Shown here piece after piece: positions 1-8,957 of a stretch of 64,000 bases of DNA (positions within the stretch are counted from its first letter, which is position 1; each line of letters opens with the position of its first letter). The stretch lies in the NCBI RefSeq assembly GCF_002343915.1, contig NZ_NETK01000001.1, positions 8,942,001 to 9,006,000 of the forward strand, read 5' to 3'. The stretch comes from Nannocystis exedens (GTDB taxonomy: Bacteria; Myxococcota_A; Polyangia; Nannocystales; Nannocystaceae). The notes under the pieces are model-generated. The model ran no database searches. It saw only the letters and a list, made by a program, of their open reading frames with translations, and was not told the origin of the DNA. A program made the position numbers and the translations under genes.

Positions 1-510
1 GGGGAGGCAGGCGGCGGTGCACAGATCGGTGTCGACGGCGTTGCCGTCGTCGCAGGCCTCGCCGATCTGCACGAGGCCGTCGCCGCAGCTGGCGAGGACG
101 CAGGCGTTGCTGCACGCGTCGTCGTCGACGTCGTTGCCGTCGTCGCAGGCCTCGCCGGGCTGGACGACGCCGTCGCCGCAGGCCGGGCCGACCACGCAGC
201 TGTTGCTGCACGCGTCGTCGTCGACGTCGTTGCCGTCGTCGCAGGCCTCGCCGGGGCCGACGTGGCCGTCGCCGCAGACATGGAGGGTGCAATCGAGCTT
301 GCACGCGGCGTCGTCGCCGTTCTCGGCCCCGTCGTCGCATTCCTCGCCGGGGTCGAGCTCGCCGTCGCCGCAAGGTGGTTCGGGCGAGGGGCTGGTAATA
401 TTGATCGAGACTTCCACGCCGCCGTCACAGCCGGTGGCGAGCAGGTGCAGGGCCGTCGCAAGCGCGCACGTGTACGCGCGACGAGCCCCGAGGTTCTTCG
501 GGTTCCCCAT
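1..510 (-). CDS. CGDG-repeat (DUF4215) lipoprotein, 3' end outside window
   Basis: Only the first 170 codons are in the window; the frame is still open at position 1. The start is the ATG at 508-510 on the minus strand. A short hydrophobic stretch ending in LLATGC (Cys about residue 29) suggests a lipoprotein signal, so the mature protein is probably lipid-anchored outside the cytoplasm. From about residue 45 it has four copies of a roughly 35-residue unit, CGDG-x-(V/L)-x-x-GE-x-CDDGN...C...C, the DUF4215 repeat common in Nannocystales surface proteins. Two adjacent copies are almost identical at DNA level. The repeats probably form disulfide-bonded or metal-binding modules, but their function is not known. 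The gene at 11377-13308 is a longer relative. Confidence 0.85.
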   Translation of the reverse strand, partial: MGNPKNLGARRAYTCALATALHLLATGCDGGVEVSINITSPSPEPPCGDGELDPGEECDDGAENGDDAACKLDCTLHVCGDGHVGPGEACDDGNDVDDDACSNSCVVGPACGDGVVQPGEACDDGNDVDDDACSNACVLASCGDGLVQIGEACDDGNAVDTDLCTAACLP

Positions 511-1162
511 CTGTTTTTGACTCCGATCGACTGGTTGGATACGAACGACCCACGCCGCGACCGCCGGGCGAGGCGCGAGCGTGGGGGTCGACTTGAACGC
601 GTCGCCGGTGAAAATGAGTCCGGGGCCGGTCGCGATTTGATCGCGCATCGCCGGCCCGCGAAGACACCTGAACTTCGAGCCATGTGTGTTCGGGCCGCAG
701 GCCGGCGCAGCCCGGCGGTCGGAGTCGCGCCCACGGGCGGGGACGAGCCCGGCCCGCCGTCGCGGCGAGGTGCACCGAGAGCGAGGCGGACAGGCTGATC
801 GATGGAGAGGGGACGAACGCCGGCGCGATGCGGCGCCCGACGACGGCGACGGTCGAGCCGTGTTCGTCGGCGCGGTCACTCGCGCACGAGGACCCGGCGC
901 GGCGGCTGTCCGTGCGACACGAGGGCCGGGCGCGACGCGGCGTCCGACGACGGCGACGTCGGGAGCCTCGCGGTCGATCGGCGGGGGGACGCGGCGACCC
1001 GCGTGGTGTGTACGATCGGCGCGCCGCCGTGAGGCAAGTCCGGCGGGCTTCACGATGCGGGCCCGCGGCGTCGGCGGCGGCGGTGGCGGCCGCCGCTTGT
1101 ATGCACAATTCACGGAGCCGCGGTTGATCCCGGCCCGCCCTCGGGGCTATGCCAGAGATCCC
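511..1162. other. 650-bp gap, no convincing gene
   Basis: Open frames here read as low-complexity Arg/Gly/Ala shadows. An imperfect 27-bp direct repeat (824-850 and 931-957, CGCGAYGCGGCGYCCGACGA core) is the only structure I see. Promoters for the two divergent flanking genes must lie here, but none stands out. Confidence 0.5.
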
Positions 1163-3076
1163 GTGAGCACCCCGACCCCCCTCCATGGCGTCCTCGGTAC
1201 CCTCGAAGTCCCGCTCGGGCTCGGCCTCCTCCGGCTGTCGACGGAAGGTCGGCCGGGCGAGGCGGAGGCGATCGAGGTCATCCGCTTCGCGCTCGATCAG
1301 GGCATCCGCTTGCTCGACACCGCCGACTCGTACGCGCTCGGCGACAGCGACCTGCACTACGGCGAGCAGCTGGTGCGCAAGGCGCTTGCCGGCTGGAACG
1401 GCCCGCGCGAGCAGGTCCGCGTGGTCACCAAGGCGGGCCTGGCCCGGCCGAAGGGCAAGTGGGTGCCGAACGGCCGCCGCGAGCACCTGCGCAAGATGGT
1501 CGAGGGCAGCCTCAAGGCGCTCGGGGTCGAGCGGATCTTCCTGCTGCTGCTGCACGCGAACGACCCGAAGACGCCGCTCGAGGAGAGCCTGTCGGCGCTG
1601 GCGGAGCTGCAGAAGGAGGGGAAGATCGAGCACCTCGGGCTGTCGAACACGTCGATCGCGGAGGTGCGCCAGGCCGAGCGGCACTTCAAGGTGCAGGCGA
1701 TCCAGAACGAGCTCAGCGTGATCGACCGCGGCAGCGGGGTCGACGGATTGGTGGCACTGGCGCGGCAAATGGGCATACCGTTCCTGGCCCACCGGCCGCT
1801 CGGCGGGCACGCGAAGACGGCCAACCTGCTGAAGAACCGGGCGGTCAAGCCGATCGCGGCCCGCCACCACATCACGCCGCACGAGGCGGCGCTGGCCGCC
1901 CTGCTCGACCTCGGGCCGCCGGTGGTGCCGCTGTTCGGGGCGACGAAGCGCGCGAGCGTCGAGTCGAGCCTGCGCGCGCTGAAGGTGCCGTTCGACGCCC
2001 GCGACCGCGCCGATCTCGAGAGCAAGATCTCGTTCGCGCCGACGCCCGAGGCGCTGGCCGCGACGGCGCCGCCGGTGGTGCCCGCGGGGCTGCGCGCCCT
2101 GACGGCCGGCGAGGGCCCCGGCGACGAGCCGGAGGTGGTGATCATGATGGGGGTGCAGGGGGCGGGCAAATCGTCGGAGGTGGCCCGCTACCTCGAACGC
2201 GGCTACGCGCGGCTCAACCGCGACCTGCTCGGCGGCGACCTCGACGGGCTGGTGCCGAAGCTGGGCGAGCTGCTGGCGGCGGGGCAGCGCCGGGTGGTGC
2301 TCGACAACACGTACGCGACCCGGGTGTCGCGGTTCCCGGTGATCCGGATGGCGCACGCGCACGGGGTGCCGGTGCGCTGCCGATTCATGGCCACGCCGAT
2401 CGACGAGGCCTACACGAACGTGGTGCTGCGGATCCTCGAGCGCTACGGCAAGCTGCTCGGGCCCGACGAATTGAAGGAGCTGGGGAAGGACGACCCGAAC
2501 CTGCCGCCGCCGGCGGCGATGGCGAAGTGGGCCGCGAGCTTCGAGGCGCCCCACGTCGACGAGGGCTTCGGCGTGGTCGAGGAGGTGCCGTTCGTCCGCC
2601 GCGTCGACCCGCAATTCACGGGCAAGGGGCTGCTGCTCGACGTCGACGGCACGCTGCGCAAGACGAAGAGCGGCGAGATCTTCCCGCGCGACCCCGAGGA
2701 CGTCGAGCTGCTGCCGGGCCGCCGCGAGGTGCTGCGCCGCTTCGTCGACGAGGGCTACAAGCTGTTCTTCGTGTCCAACCAGAGCGGGGTGGCGTCGGGG
2801 ACGGTCAGCAAGGACGCGGTCGAGGCCGCGTTCGCGCGGACGATCGCGCTGCTCGACCTGCCGGTGGCGGAGGTGATGTATTGCCCGCACCCGGCCTTCC
2901 CGGCCGGCTGCTTCTGCCGCAAGCCGCTGCCCGGCCTCGGCGTGTCGCTGATCCAGCGCCACGGCCTGGCGCGCGAGGGGATCATCATGGTCGGCGACAT
3001 GGACAGCGACCGCGACTTCGCACGTTCGCTCGGGGTCAAGTACGTCGACGCGCACGAGTTCTTCGCGGGCTCGTGA
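1163..3076 (+). CDS. Aldo/keto reductase - polynucleotide kinase - HAD phosphatase fusion
   Basis: A 637-aa three-domain protein. Residues about 8-295 are an aldo/keto reductase barrel with the full catalytic tetrad in position (Asp52, Tyr57, Lys90, His131). Residues about 323-480 are a P-loop kinase of the PNK type (Walker A GVQGAGKS at 330-337, then VVLDNT at 378-383). Residues about 488-635 are a HAD phosphatase (DVDGT at 493-497, SNQSG at 538-542, GDMDSD at 611-616). Its opening, KTKSGEIFP, resembles the 3'-phosphatase of PNKP. A CxH...CxC loop (574-585) followed by RKP is like the zinc loop of GmhB/HisB-N phosphatases. The kinase-phosphatase half suggests nucleic-acid end healing; the role of the reductase is unknown. 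I chose the GTG at 1163 because homology begins there; the open frame extends upstream to 686 only as low-complexity sequence. It has no close operon partner. Confidence 0.88.
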   Translation: MSTPTPLHGVLGTLEVPLGLGLLRLSTEGRPGEAEAIEVIRFALDQGIRLLDTADSYALGDSDLHYGEQLVRKALAGWNGPREQVRVVTKAGLARPKGKWVPNGRREHLRKMVEGSLKALGVERIFLLLLHANDPKTPLEESLSALAELQKEGKIEHLGLSNTSIAEVRQAERHFKVQAIQNELSVIDRGSGVDGLVALARQMGIPFLAHRPLGGHAKTANLLKNRAVKPIAARHHITPHEAALAALLDLGPPVVPLFGATKRASVESSLRALKVPFDARDRADLESKISFAPTPEALAATAPPVVPAGLRALTAGEGPGDEPEVVIMMGVQGAGKSSEVARYLERGYARLNRDLLGGDLDGLVPKLGELLAAGQRRVVLDNTYATRVSRFPVIRMAHAHGVPVRCRFMATPIDEAYTNVVLRILERYGKLLGPDELKELGKDDPNLPPPAAMAKWAASFEAPHVDEGFGVVEEVPFVRRVDPQFTGKGLLLDVDGTLRKTKSGEIFPRDPEDVELLPGRREVLRRFVDEGYKLFFVSNQSGVASGTVSKDAVEAAFARTIALLDLPVAEVMYCPHPAFPAGCFCRKPLPGLGVSLIQRHGLAREGIIMVGDMDSDRDFARSLGVKYVDAHEFFAGS

Positions 3077-3115
3077 TGGACCTGCCCGCCGAGGACGAGG
3101 GCCGTCGCCACGGAC

Positions 3116-3458
3116 GAGGCGGACGATCGTTCGCGGCGAGGTGAAGGGACGAGTCGGCCTCACCGCAATTGCGCGTCGCGCCGAGGTCGAGGCGGACGAT
3201 CGTTCGCGGCGATGGCACGGTGAGGATGTGCGCCGGCGATGCGGTGGACGTGACGGGAAGCGATCGCGCAGGTCGACGAGAACGTGTTCTCGTGCGGCCT
3301 CGGCGGACGAAAGGTCGCGGCGACGAGAACCTGTTCTCGGGGCGAGGTCGAGGTGGACGCGGCGAGGCCGGCACGCGAGGACGTGTTCGCTCGCGCAGAG
3401 GACGAGGGGCGTCCGCGCAGACCGGTCGAACGTCCTGTCCGGTGAGAAACGTGTTCTC
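3116..3458. repeat. Direct repeat plus three GAGAAC-GTTCTC palindromes
   Basis: The 430-bp gap 3077-3507 has no gene. It holds a 24-bp direct repeat (3116-3139 and 3189-3212, core GGCGGACGATCGTTCGCGG) and three palindromes: GAGAACGTGTTCTC at 3278-3291, GAGAACCTGTTCTC at 3325-3338 and GAGAAACGTGTTCTC at 3444-3458. These look like a sequence variant of the CATGTCC palindrome family found elsewhere in the window. Confidence 0.75.
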
Positions 3459-3507
3459 GTGCGGAGCGGGTCGACGGCGCTTGCGTGGTCGCGGCCGGCG
3501 ATCGACG

Positions 3508-4839
3508 ATGGTGATGAGCGTGACAGGCGACGCGGACGAAATGGCGGCGTTGCGCGAGCAGTGGCGATGCCTCTGCCAGCGACCGGAGCGCGACGAGCTC
3601 GCGACGGCGATCGTCGAGTGGTTTCGCCGCGACGTGGCGGCTGCGCGCGCGGCCTTGCTGACGGCGGGGTCGGAGCCGGCGCCGGCGATGGGTCGCATGC
3701 TGCGCGGGGCGCTGGTGCTCCAGTGGATGCGCGAGCGGCGGCCGTATCGACCGGGGGCGCACGCGATCGAGCTGCGGCGCCGACTCGCGGGGGATGCGAT
3801 CGAGGTCGACGAGGCGCCGGCGGACGAGGAGCCGGGGTCGATCGACCCGGGCGATCCGTTCTTCGCCTGGCGGCTGTCCGAGCTGGCCGAGGCGTCGGCG
3901 CCGGAGGGCCGGGCCGCGGTGATCGATCGGGCCATCGAGGCGTTCGCCGCGATCGCGCTGGCGCCGATCGATCCGGGCAACGACCCCGGGCCGTTCGCTC
4001 GCCTCGCGCCGTGGATGGACGAGGCGCAGCTGCGGCGCGCGATCGCGGTGAGCGAGCGCATGGCCACCGCCGATTGGCGGCACCAGCTGAGCCACGCCCG
4101 CGCCTGTCTGTTCGTGCGGCTGGCCGCGCTCGGCCGCGTCGACGAGGCGGAGCGGCTGCTGCCGGCGATCGCCGACGCGGTGGTCCGCGCCGACGCGCAC
4201 GGACAGGTCTTCGGGCACCGCGTGGCGCGCGGGGAGGGGTGGTCGCTGCCCGCGGGCGACACGTGGTCCGATGATTCGCTGTTCCTGCGCTTCATCGTCG
4301 GGTTGACGCAGGTGCTGGAGCCGCCGGAGGCTGCCCCGCCCGAGGCGCTGCTGCGCGGCTGCCTCGACCGCGCGTGCGCGGTGCAGGAGTCGCTGCTGCG
4401 CAGCGCGGCGCTGCAGGTGCTGGTCGACTGCTGGCACGCGGTCGGCCCGCTGGAGCTGTGGGCCTCGCGGGTGCGCGAGCGGGCGAGCGGGCGCGAGCAG
4501 ATCGAGATGCTCTTGCTGCTGGCGACGCAGCGGGCGACGGAGCGCGAGGCGCGGGCGATCGCGCGGCTGGCCCTCGAGCGCGCGACGACGCCGGAGGGGC
4601 TGCGCGAGGGGCTGTGGTTCGACGAGCTGTGGGCGGCGCGCGAGGTGGTGGCGGCGGCCGAGGCGGCGGCCGTGTTCGCGGCGGCGATCGGGCGGGCGGC
4701 GACCGACCCGCGCGCACCGCTGTTGCCGCGGCTGCATCAGTCGTACGATTTGGCGGAGTTCCTCCGCTGGGTCGGCGGCGACGCGGCGGTCGCGGCCGGC
4801 GTGCGCGCGCTCGACGAGGCGGCGGCGCTGCTGGCCTGA
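3508..4839 (+). CDS. Hypothetical alpha-helical protein
   Basis: A 443-aa protein that I do not recognise. The start is taken as the ATG at 3508 (MVMSVTG; another ATG follows at 3514); the frame upstream is repeat-rich, non-protein-like sequence. The protein is soluble, with no signal peptide or membrane segment, and is rich in Ala, Arg, Glu and Leu. Regularly spaced helical stretches suggest a TPR/HEAT-like helical repeat fold, but no motif is strict enough to name. It has Cys residues in the N-terminal WRCLCQRP segment. It stands alone between a repeat-filled gap upstream and palindromes downstream. Codon bias matches its neighbours, so I regard it as a real gene of unknown function. Confidence 0.65.
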   Translation: MVMSVTGDADEMAALREQWRCLCQRPERDELATAIVEWFRRDVAAARAALLTAGSEPAPAMGRMLRGALVLQWMRERRPYRPGAHAIELRRRLAGDAIEVDEAPADEEPGSIDPGDPFFAWRLSELAEASAPEGRAAVIDRAIEAFAAIALAPIDPGNDPGPFARLAPWMDEAQLRRAIAVSERMATADWRHQLSHARACLFVRLAALGRVDEAERLLPAIADAVVRADAHGQVFGHRVARGEGWSLPAGDTWSDDSLFLRFIVGLTQVLEPPEAAPPEALLRGCLDRACAVQESLLRSAALQVLVDCWHAVGPLELWASRVRERASGREQIEMLLLLATQRATEREARAIARLALERATTPEGLREGLWFDELWAAREVVAAAEAAAVFAAAIGRAATDPRAPLLPRLHQSYDLAEFLRWVGGDAAVAAGVRALDEAAALLA

Positions 4840-4880
4840 TCGTCGGTGTCTGCTCGCGCCGCGGGTGAGAGAGGTACGAA

Positions 4881-4917
4881 GGAACAGGTCCGGAGGAGCA
4901 TGTCCAGGAGGACATGT
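4881..4917. repeat. CATGTCC-family palindromes
   Basis: GGAACAGGTCC, GCATGTCC and GGACATGT follow one another within 37 bp and can pair into alternative short stems. They lie between the hypothetical protein gene and the nuclease/phospholipase pair. Confidence 0.7.
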
Positions 4918-5050
4918 GATTGCGCGCCATCACCGCCGTCGCGCCCGGACGTCGGCGCGACGCGCTCGCGCACCCCGAGCAGGCGCTGCGTCTGCCGACA
5001 GTACACACGGGAGGCGCCCCGCGGCGGCGGATCGGTCACAATGGGAGGCC

Positions 5051-5824
5051 GTGTCCGCCTCGCCCGCGCTCCGCGTGATGACCTACAACATCCGCCACGG
5101 GCGCGGCGCGGACCGCAAGGTCGACCTCGGCCGGATCGCCGAGGTCATCGCCTCGGCCGCGCCGGATGTCGTCGCCCTGCAGGAGGTCGACGTCGGCCGC
5201 GCCCGCAGCGGCGGCGAAGACCAGGCCGAAGCGCTGGCGCGGCGCCTGAACCTCACGCAGCTTCGCTTCGCCCCGTGCATCACCCACGGGGCGGAGGAGT
5301 TCTACGGCATCGCCACGCTGTCGCGCCTGCCGATCGTCGGCGCGCGCCACCTCTTGCTGCCCGGCGACGGCCGCCCGCGCTCCGAGCCGCGCTCGGCGCT
5401 GTCGACTCGTCTGGCCTTTGGGCCAGGCGAGGTGGAGCTCGTCAACACGCATTTGTCCCTCCGCGGGTCGGAGCGCTCGGCGCAGGCGCGCGCGCTCGTC
5501 GAGGCGTTCGGCCAGCGCGACCTCGTGGTCGTCGGCGATCTGAACTGCACGCCGTACGGGGGGTGTTATCGGCGGCTCGTGGCGCACCTGCCCCGGGCGG
5601 CCCGCCGCGTGCTCACCTGGCCGGCGCGCCTGCCGATCCTGCAGCTCGATCACGTCCTCTATCGCGGCCACCTCGAGGTCACCGAGGCAAGGGCGATCGC
5701 TACCGCGTTGGCCCGTCGCGCGTCGGATCACCTGCCGATCGCGGCGGCCTTCGCCTACCGCGCGGCGCCCGAGGTCGAGGCGCTCGTCGAGGTCGCGGCG
5801 ACGGCGGAGGGGCAGGGCGGATGA
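5051..5824 (+). CDS. Endonuclease/exonuclease/phosphatase family protein
   Basis: A 257-aa metal-dependent EEP-fold hydrolase. Visible family motifs are MTYNIRHG (first strand, Asn metal ligand), ALQEVD (catalytic Glu), NTHLSL, VVGDLNCTP (Asp/Asn pair) and the C-terminal SDHLPI (Asp-His). The start is taken as GTG 5051, which supplies the first beta-strand (ALRVMTYN); ATG 5078 would clip it. Its stop overlaps the start of the downstream phospholipase D gene (ATGA), so they are translationally coupled. This pairing recalls ybhP-clsB in Escherichia coli, where an EEP protein gene precedes a cardiolipin synthase, so a role in phospholipid headgroup or phosphodiester metabolism is the likely inference. 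Confidence 0.85.
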   Translation: MSASPALRVMTYNIRHGRGADRKVDLGRIAEVIASAAPDVVALQEVDVGRARSGGEDQAEALARRLNLTQLRFAPCITHGAEEFYGIATLSRLPIVGARHLLLPGDGRPRSEPRSALSTRLAFGPGEVELVNTHLSLRGSERSAQARALVEAFGQRDLVVVGDLNCTPYGGCYRRLVAHLPRAARRVLTWPARLPILQLDHVLYRGHLEVTEARAIATALARRASDHLPIAAAFAYRAAPEVEALVEVAATAEGQGG

Positions 5825-7386
5825 GCCGCCGGATCCTCCGGCCGAACGACACCTGCGCGGCGGTGTTCCGGGCGACGCGCGGGGGGCTCCTGGTCGACGG
5901 CCGCGATTACTACCGCGCGCTGTACCACGCCGCGGCCGGGGCCCGGGAGCACGTCCTGTTCGCCGGCTGGCAGTTCGACACGCGCGTGGCCTTGCTGCGC
6001 GGGGCCGACGCGGCGGGCGCTCGCCATCCGGTCGAGTTCCTGGCGTTCCTCAACGCGCTGTGCGAGGCGCGGCCGGGCCTGCAGGTGTACATCCTCGCCT
6101 GGGATCATTCGCTGCTGTTCTCGCTCGAGCGCGAGCCGCTGGCCCTGTTCAAGCTGCGCAACCACCCGCGGGTGCAGCTCTGCGCCGACGACGTGCACCC
6201 GCTCGGCGCCAGTCACCATCAGAAGTTCGTCGTCGTCGATCGCACGGTCGCGTTCGTCGGCAGCATCGATGTCTGCTGTCACCGCTGGGACGATCGCCGG
6301 CACGACGTCGCCAACGAGCTCCGCGCCGACTCGTTGACGGGCGAGTATCCGCCGTATCACGACGTGCAGGCCCACGTCGACGGCCCGGCCGTCGACGCGC
6401 TCACCGAGTGGTTCTGCGCGCGCTGGCAGCGGGTCTGCGGGGCGCCGCCGGCGCTGGGACGGCCGCCGCGGCGGCGGGTCGCGCTGCCCGCGTCGGTCCC
6501 GATCCGGGTCCCCCGCGTCGGCCTGGCCCGGACGATCCCCGGCGCGAGCGAGGGCCCGACGGACGCGGTCCACGAGCATCGCAACCTCCTGCTCGCCGCG
6601 ATCGCGGCGGCGCGCCGCTGCATCTACGTCGAGAACCAGTACCTGTCGTCCGAAGCAGTGTTCCTGGCGCTGCTGCGGCGCTTCGCCCGGGGGCCGCGGC
6701 TCGACGTGGTGTTCATGCTGCCGCAGCGGACGCATGCGCTGAAGGAGCGGGTGGCGATCGGGATCCGTCAAGACCACCTGCTCGACGCGCTGGCGGCGGC
6801 GGCGGTCCGGGGGGGCCATCGCTTCGGCACGTATTGCTCGGTGGCGCCGGCGACCGGCTCGACGCCGGCGGCGCAGGTGTACATCCACTCGAAGCTGTTC
6901 GTCGTCGACGACAGGTTCTTGCTGGTGACCTCGGCCAACACCACCAATCGCAGCATGGGCCTCGACACCGAGCTCGGGCTGGCGTGGGAAGCGGACGCGG
7001 CGTCGCCGTCGATCCGCCGCGCGCGCGTCGGGTTGCTGGCCGAGCACTCGGGGCTCGCGGGCGAGGAGGCGCGGCGGCTGTTCGCGCCGCTCACCGGGCT
7101 GGTCCGTCGCCTCGACGCGCTGGTCGCGGGCGGGCGCAGCCGCCTCCGCCGTCATCCGCGGGAGGAGGGGGCGGGGCGCGGCGATCTGCTCGGCAAGCTG
7201 CTGCCCGACGACATCGCCGTCGATCCGGGCAGCCCGATCGAGGAGGTGCTGGGGCGGGCCCAGGAGGCGGACGAGAGCGAACCCCTGATCGCCCGGCTGA
7301 CGCGCGCGTGGCAGCGCATCAAGGCCGGGCTCGATCCGGGGCACGAGCGCCTGGCGAAGGCGGAGGGCGAGGGCCGAGGCCGGTGA
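5821..7386 (+). CDS. Phospholipase D / cardiolipin synthase-like protein
   Basis: A 521-aa PLD-superfamily protein with two complete HKD motifs: His133-Lys135-Asp140 (SHHQKFVVVD) and His356-Lys358-Asp363 (IHSKLFVVDD), each followed by the usual GS/NT...R context. It has no obvious N-terminal membrane segment, unlike ClsA, so it resembles the ClsB/PLD-transphosphatidylase type acting at the membrane surface. The last ~100 residues are charged and not recognisable. It is translated from ATG 5821, overlapping the stop of the EEP gene by 4 bp, so it is in one operon with it. Cardiolipin synthesis or phosphatidyl transfer is likely; nuclease activity of the same fold cannot be excluded from sequence. 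Confidence 0.88.
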   Translation: MSRRILRPNDTCAAVFRATRGGLLVDGRDYYRALYHAAAGAREHVLFAGWQFDTRVALLRGADAAGARHPVEFLAFLNALCEARPGLQVYILAWDHSLLFSLEREPLALFKLRNHPRVQLCADDVHPLGASHHQKFVVVDRTVAFVGSIDVCCHRWDDRRHDVANELRADSLTGEYPPYHDVQAHVDGPAVDALTEWFCARWQRVCGAPPALGRPPRRRVALPASVPIRVPRVGLARTIPGASEGPTDAVHEHRNLLLAAIAAARRCIYVENQYLSSEAVFLALLRRFARGPRLDVVFMLPQRTHALKERVAIGIRQDHLLDALAAAAVRGGHRFGTYCSVAPATGSTPAAQVYIHSKLFVVDDRFLLVTSANTTNRSMGLDTELGLAWEADAASPSIRRARVGLLAEHSGLAGEEARRLFAPLTGLVRRLDALVAGGRSRLRRHPREEGAGRGDLLGKLLPDDIAVDPGSPIEEVLGRAQEADESEPLIARLTRAWQRIKAGLDPGHERLAKAEGEGRGR

Positions 7387-7476
7387 CGCCGGCGAGGGCT
7401 GTCTCTTCGGACATATCAACAATCGGCGGTGTCGACGCTGCTCGCGGGCGGCGTCGGCGAGACGATCGGCGCTGTC

Positions 7477-8781
7477 TCAATCGAGGGCGAAGCCGCGGAT
7501 CCACCAGGTGGTGGTGATGTTGTTGTTGGCCTGCACGGTCCAGATGCTGCCGCCCGCGACGAGCAGCCCGGGGCCGAAGCCGACCCCGACGGGCTGTTCG
7601 TTCACGCCGTCCTGCGGGTCGTCGAACTTCGACGACCACAGCAGGGCGCCGTCGCCGTCGTGGAGGCTGACGGCGCCGAGGCCCTCGTGGCCGTCGTCGC
7701 TGCCGACGAGGGCGATGCGCTCGCCGGGGCCGGCGATCACCCGCTCGGGTCGCATGAGGTGGATGCCGACGACGGGGCTGAACCACGCTTCGCTCTGGTC
7801 GGAATGCAGGCGGCGGACCACGGGCTGGAGGTCCTTGGTCTGCCCGGCGAACACGAGGTCGCCGTCGCCGAGGCCGTCGAGCGCGTGCCAGCGCCGCGAG
7901 TCGACCGGGTCGTCGAGCTCGAACTCGAGCAGGGCGCCGGCGGTGTCGAACGCGGCGAGCACCGGCCGCAGGCCCTCGTCGTCGCTCGTCGCCAGGCCGA
8001 GGACGAAGATCCGGTCGCCGACGACGGCGAGGTCATGGGCCTCGACGTCCTCGCCTTCGGGCGTGAGGGCCTCCCACACGAGCTGGCCGGTGGCGAGGTC
8101 GAGGCGGCGCACGACTGCCCGCTCCTGGGCGCCGGTCTCGTAGTTGGCGATGTAGAGCCCGTCGCTGCCGGCGTCGATGCCCAGCGGGAAGGGCTCGCCG
8201 TCCGGAACGACGTGCCACAGCGCCGAGGCGTCGGGGGCGAAGGCGAGGACACCGTCGAACTGGGACTGGACGTAGATCCGCCCGCCGGCGTCCACGGCCA
8301 GCGGGCCGGCGCCCTGGGCGCCGATCTTCCACAGTTCGCCGCCATCGGGGGCGAAGGCGGCGAGGAAGGACTCGGGGTCGTAGCCGCTGGCGTAGCTCGT
8401 GCCGTCGGCGGCCACGGCGAAGCCGACGAGGTCGCCGGGGCGCTCGACGGTCCACACGATCGCCCCGGTGCGGGTGCAGGCGGCGTCGCAGCCGTCGTGG
8501 GGCTCGTCGTTGCCGTCGTCGCAGGCCTCGCCGGGGTCGGCGATGCCGTCGCCGCACACGCCGGGGGCCGGCTCGCCGCCGGTGCCGTCGGTGAGGCCGT
8601 CGCTGGCGGTGCCGCCGTCGGTCGGGTCGCCCGTGGGGAGGTCCGGCGCGGTGGTCGAGCCCGGCGTGGTCGAATCGGTGGTCTCGTCCTGCGGGCTGTC
8701 GCCCACGACGATCGAGGGGACGCAGGCGGACAGGGTCAGCGCGGACAGGGCGAGGAGCGCGGGGGGGGCGGTGTAAGTCAT
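7477..8781 (-). CDS. Lipoprotein with one CGDG repeat and a beta-propeller
   Basis: A 434-aa exported protein. The start is ATG 8781, preceded by a good GGAGGT ribosome-binding site. The signal peptide ends in LTLSAC (Cys20), so it is a predicted lipoprotein. After a Thr/Asp/Gly-rich linker (about 25-75) there is one DUF4215 unit (CGDGIADPGEACDDGN). The remainder is a series of 35-45-residue strands of the form ...G.L.W......G....AV, ending GFALD, consistent with a PQQ-like or SBBP-type beta-propeller (about seven blades). No enzyme residues are evident. It probably sits on the outer membrane as a binding or structural protein. An A/T-tract (8836-8851) lies 55-70 bp upstream. Confidence 0.85.
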   Translation of the reverse strand: MTYTAPPALLALSALTLSACVPSIVVGDSPQDETTDSTTPGSTTAPDLPTGDPTDGGTASDGLTDGTGGEPAPGVCGDGIADPGEACDDGNDEPHDGCDAACTRTGAIVWTVERPGDLVGFAVAADGTSYASGYDPESFLAAFAPDGGELWKIGAQGAGPLAVDAGGRIYVQSQFDGVLAFAPDASALWHVVPDGEPFPLGIDAGSDGLYIANYETGAQERAVVRRLDLATGQLVWEALTPEGEDVEAHDLAVVGDRIFVLGLATSDDEGLRPVLAAFDTAGALLEFELDDPVDSRRWHALDGLGDGDLVFAGQTKDLQPVVRRLHSDQSEAWFSPVVGIHLMRPERVIAGPGERIALVGSDDGHEGLGAVSLHDGDGALLWSSKFDDPQDGVNEQPVGVGFGPGLLVAGGSIWTVQANNNITTTWWIRGFALD

Positions 8782-8957
8782 GGGAACTACCTCCGACGCG
8801 GCTCGTGCCCGTCCGGGACGGCTTCCGTCACGACGGAGAAAATTTTTTCGGGGCGCGCCTCGGGGCTCGCGCGGGGCTCGCGGCCACGCGACGCGCTGTC
8901 TCGTCGTCGCGCGGCCGCGAGCGCGCGCCGCCGCACAGGCGCGGGCGGGCTCGCGGG

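Noticed and set aside
1..510. CRISPR-like or satellite repeat from the repeated CCGTCGTCGCAGGCCTCGCC
   Set aside because: The periodicity is explained by codon-level repetition of the DUF4215 module.
425..3163. 912-codon minus-strand open frame opposite the AKR-PNK fusion
   Set aside because: Composition is Arg/His/Pro-rich with no motif; it is the antisense shadow of a gene with three recognisable domains.
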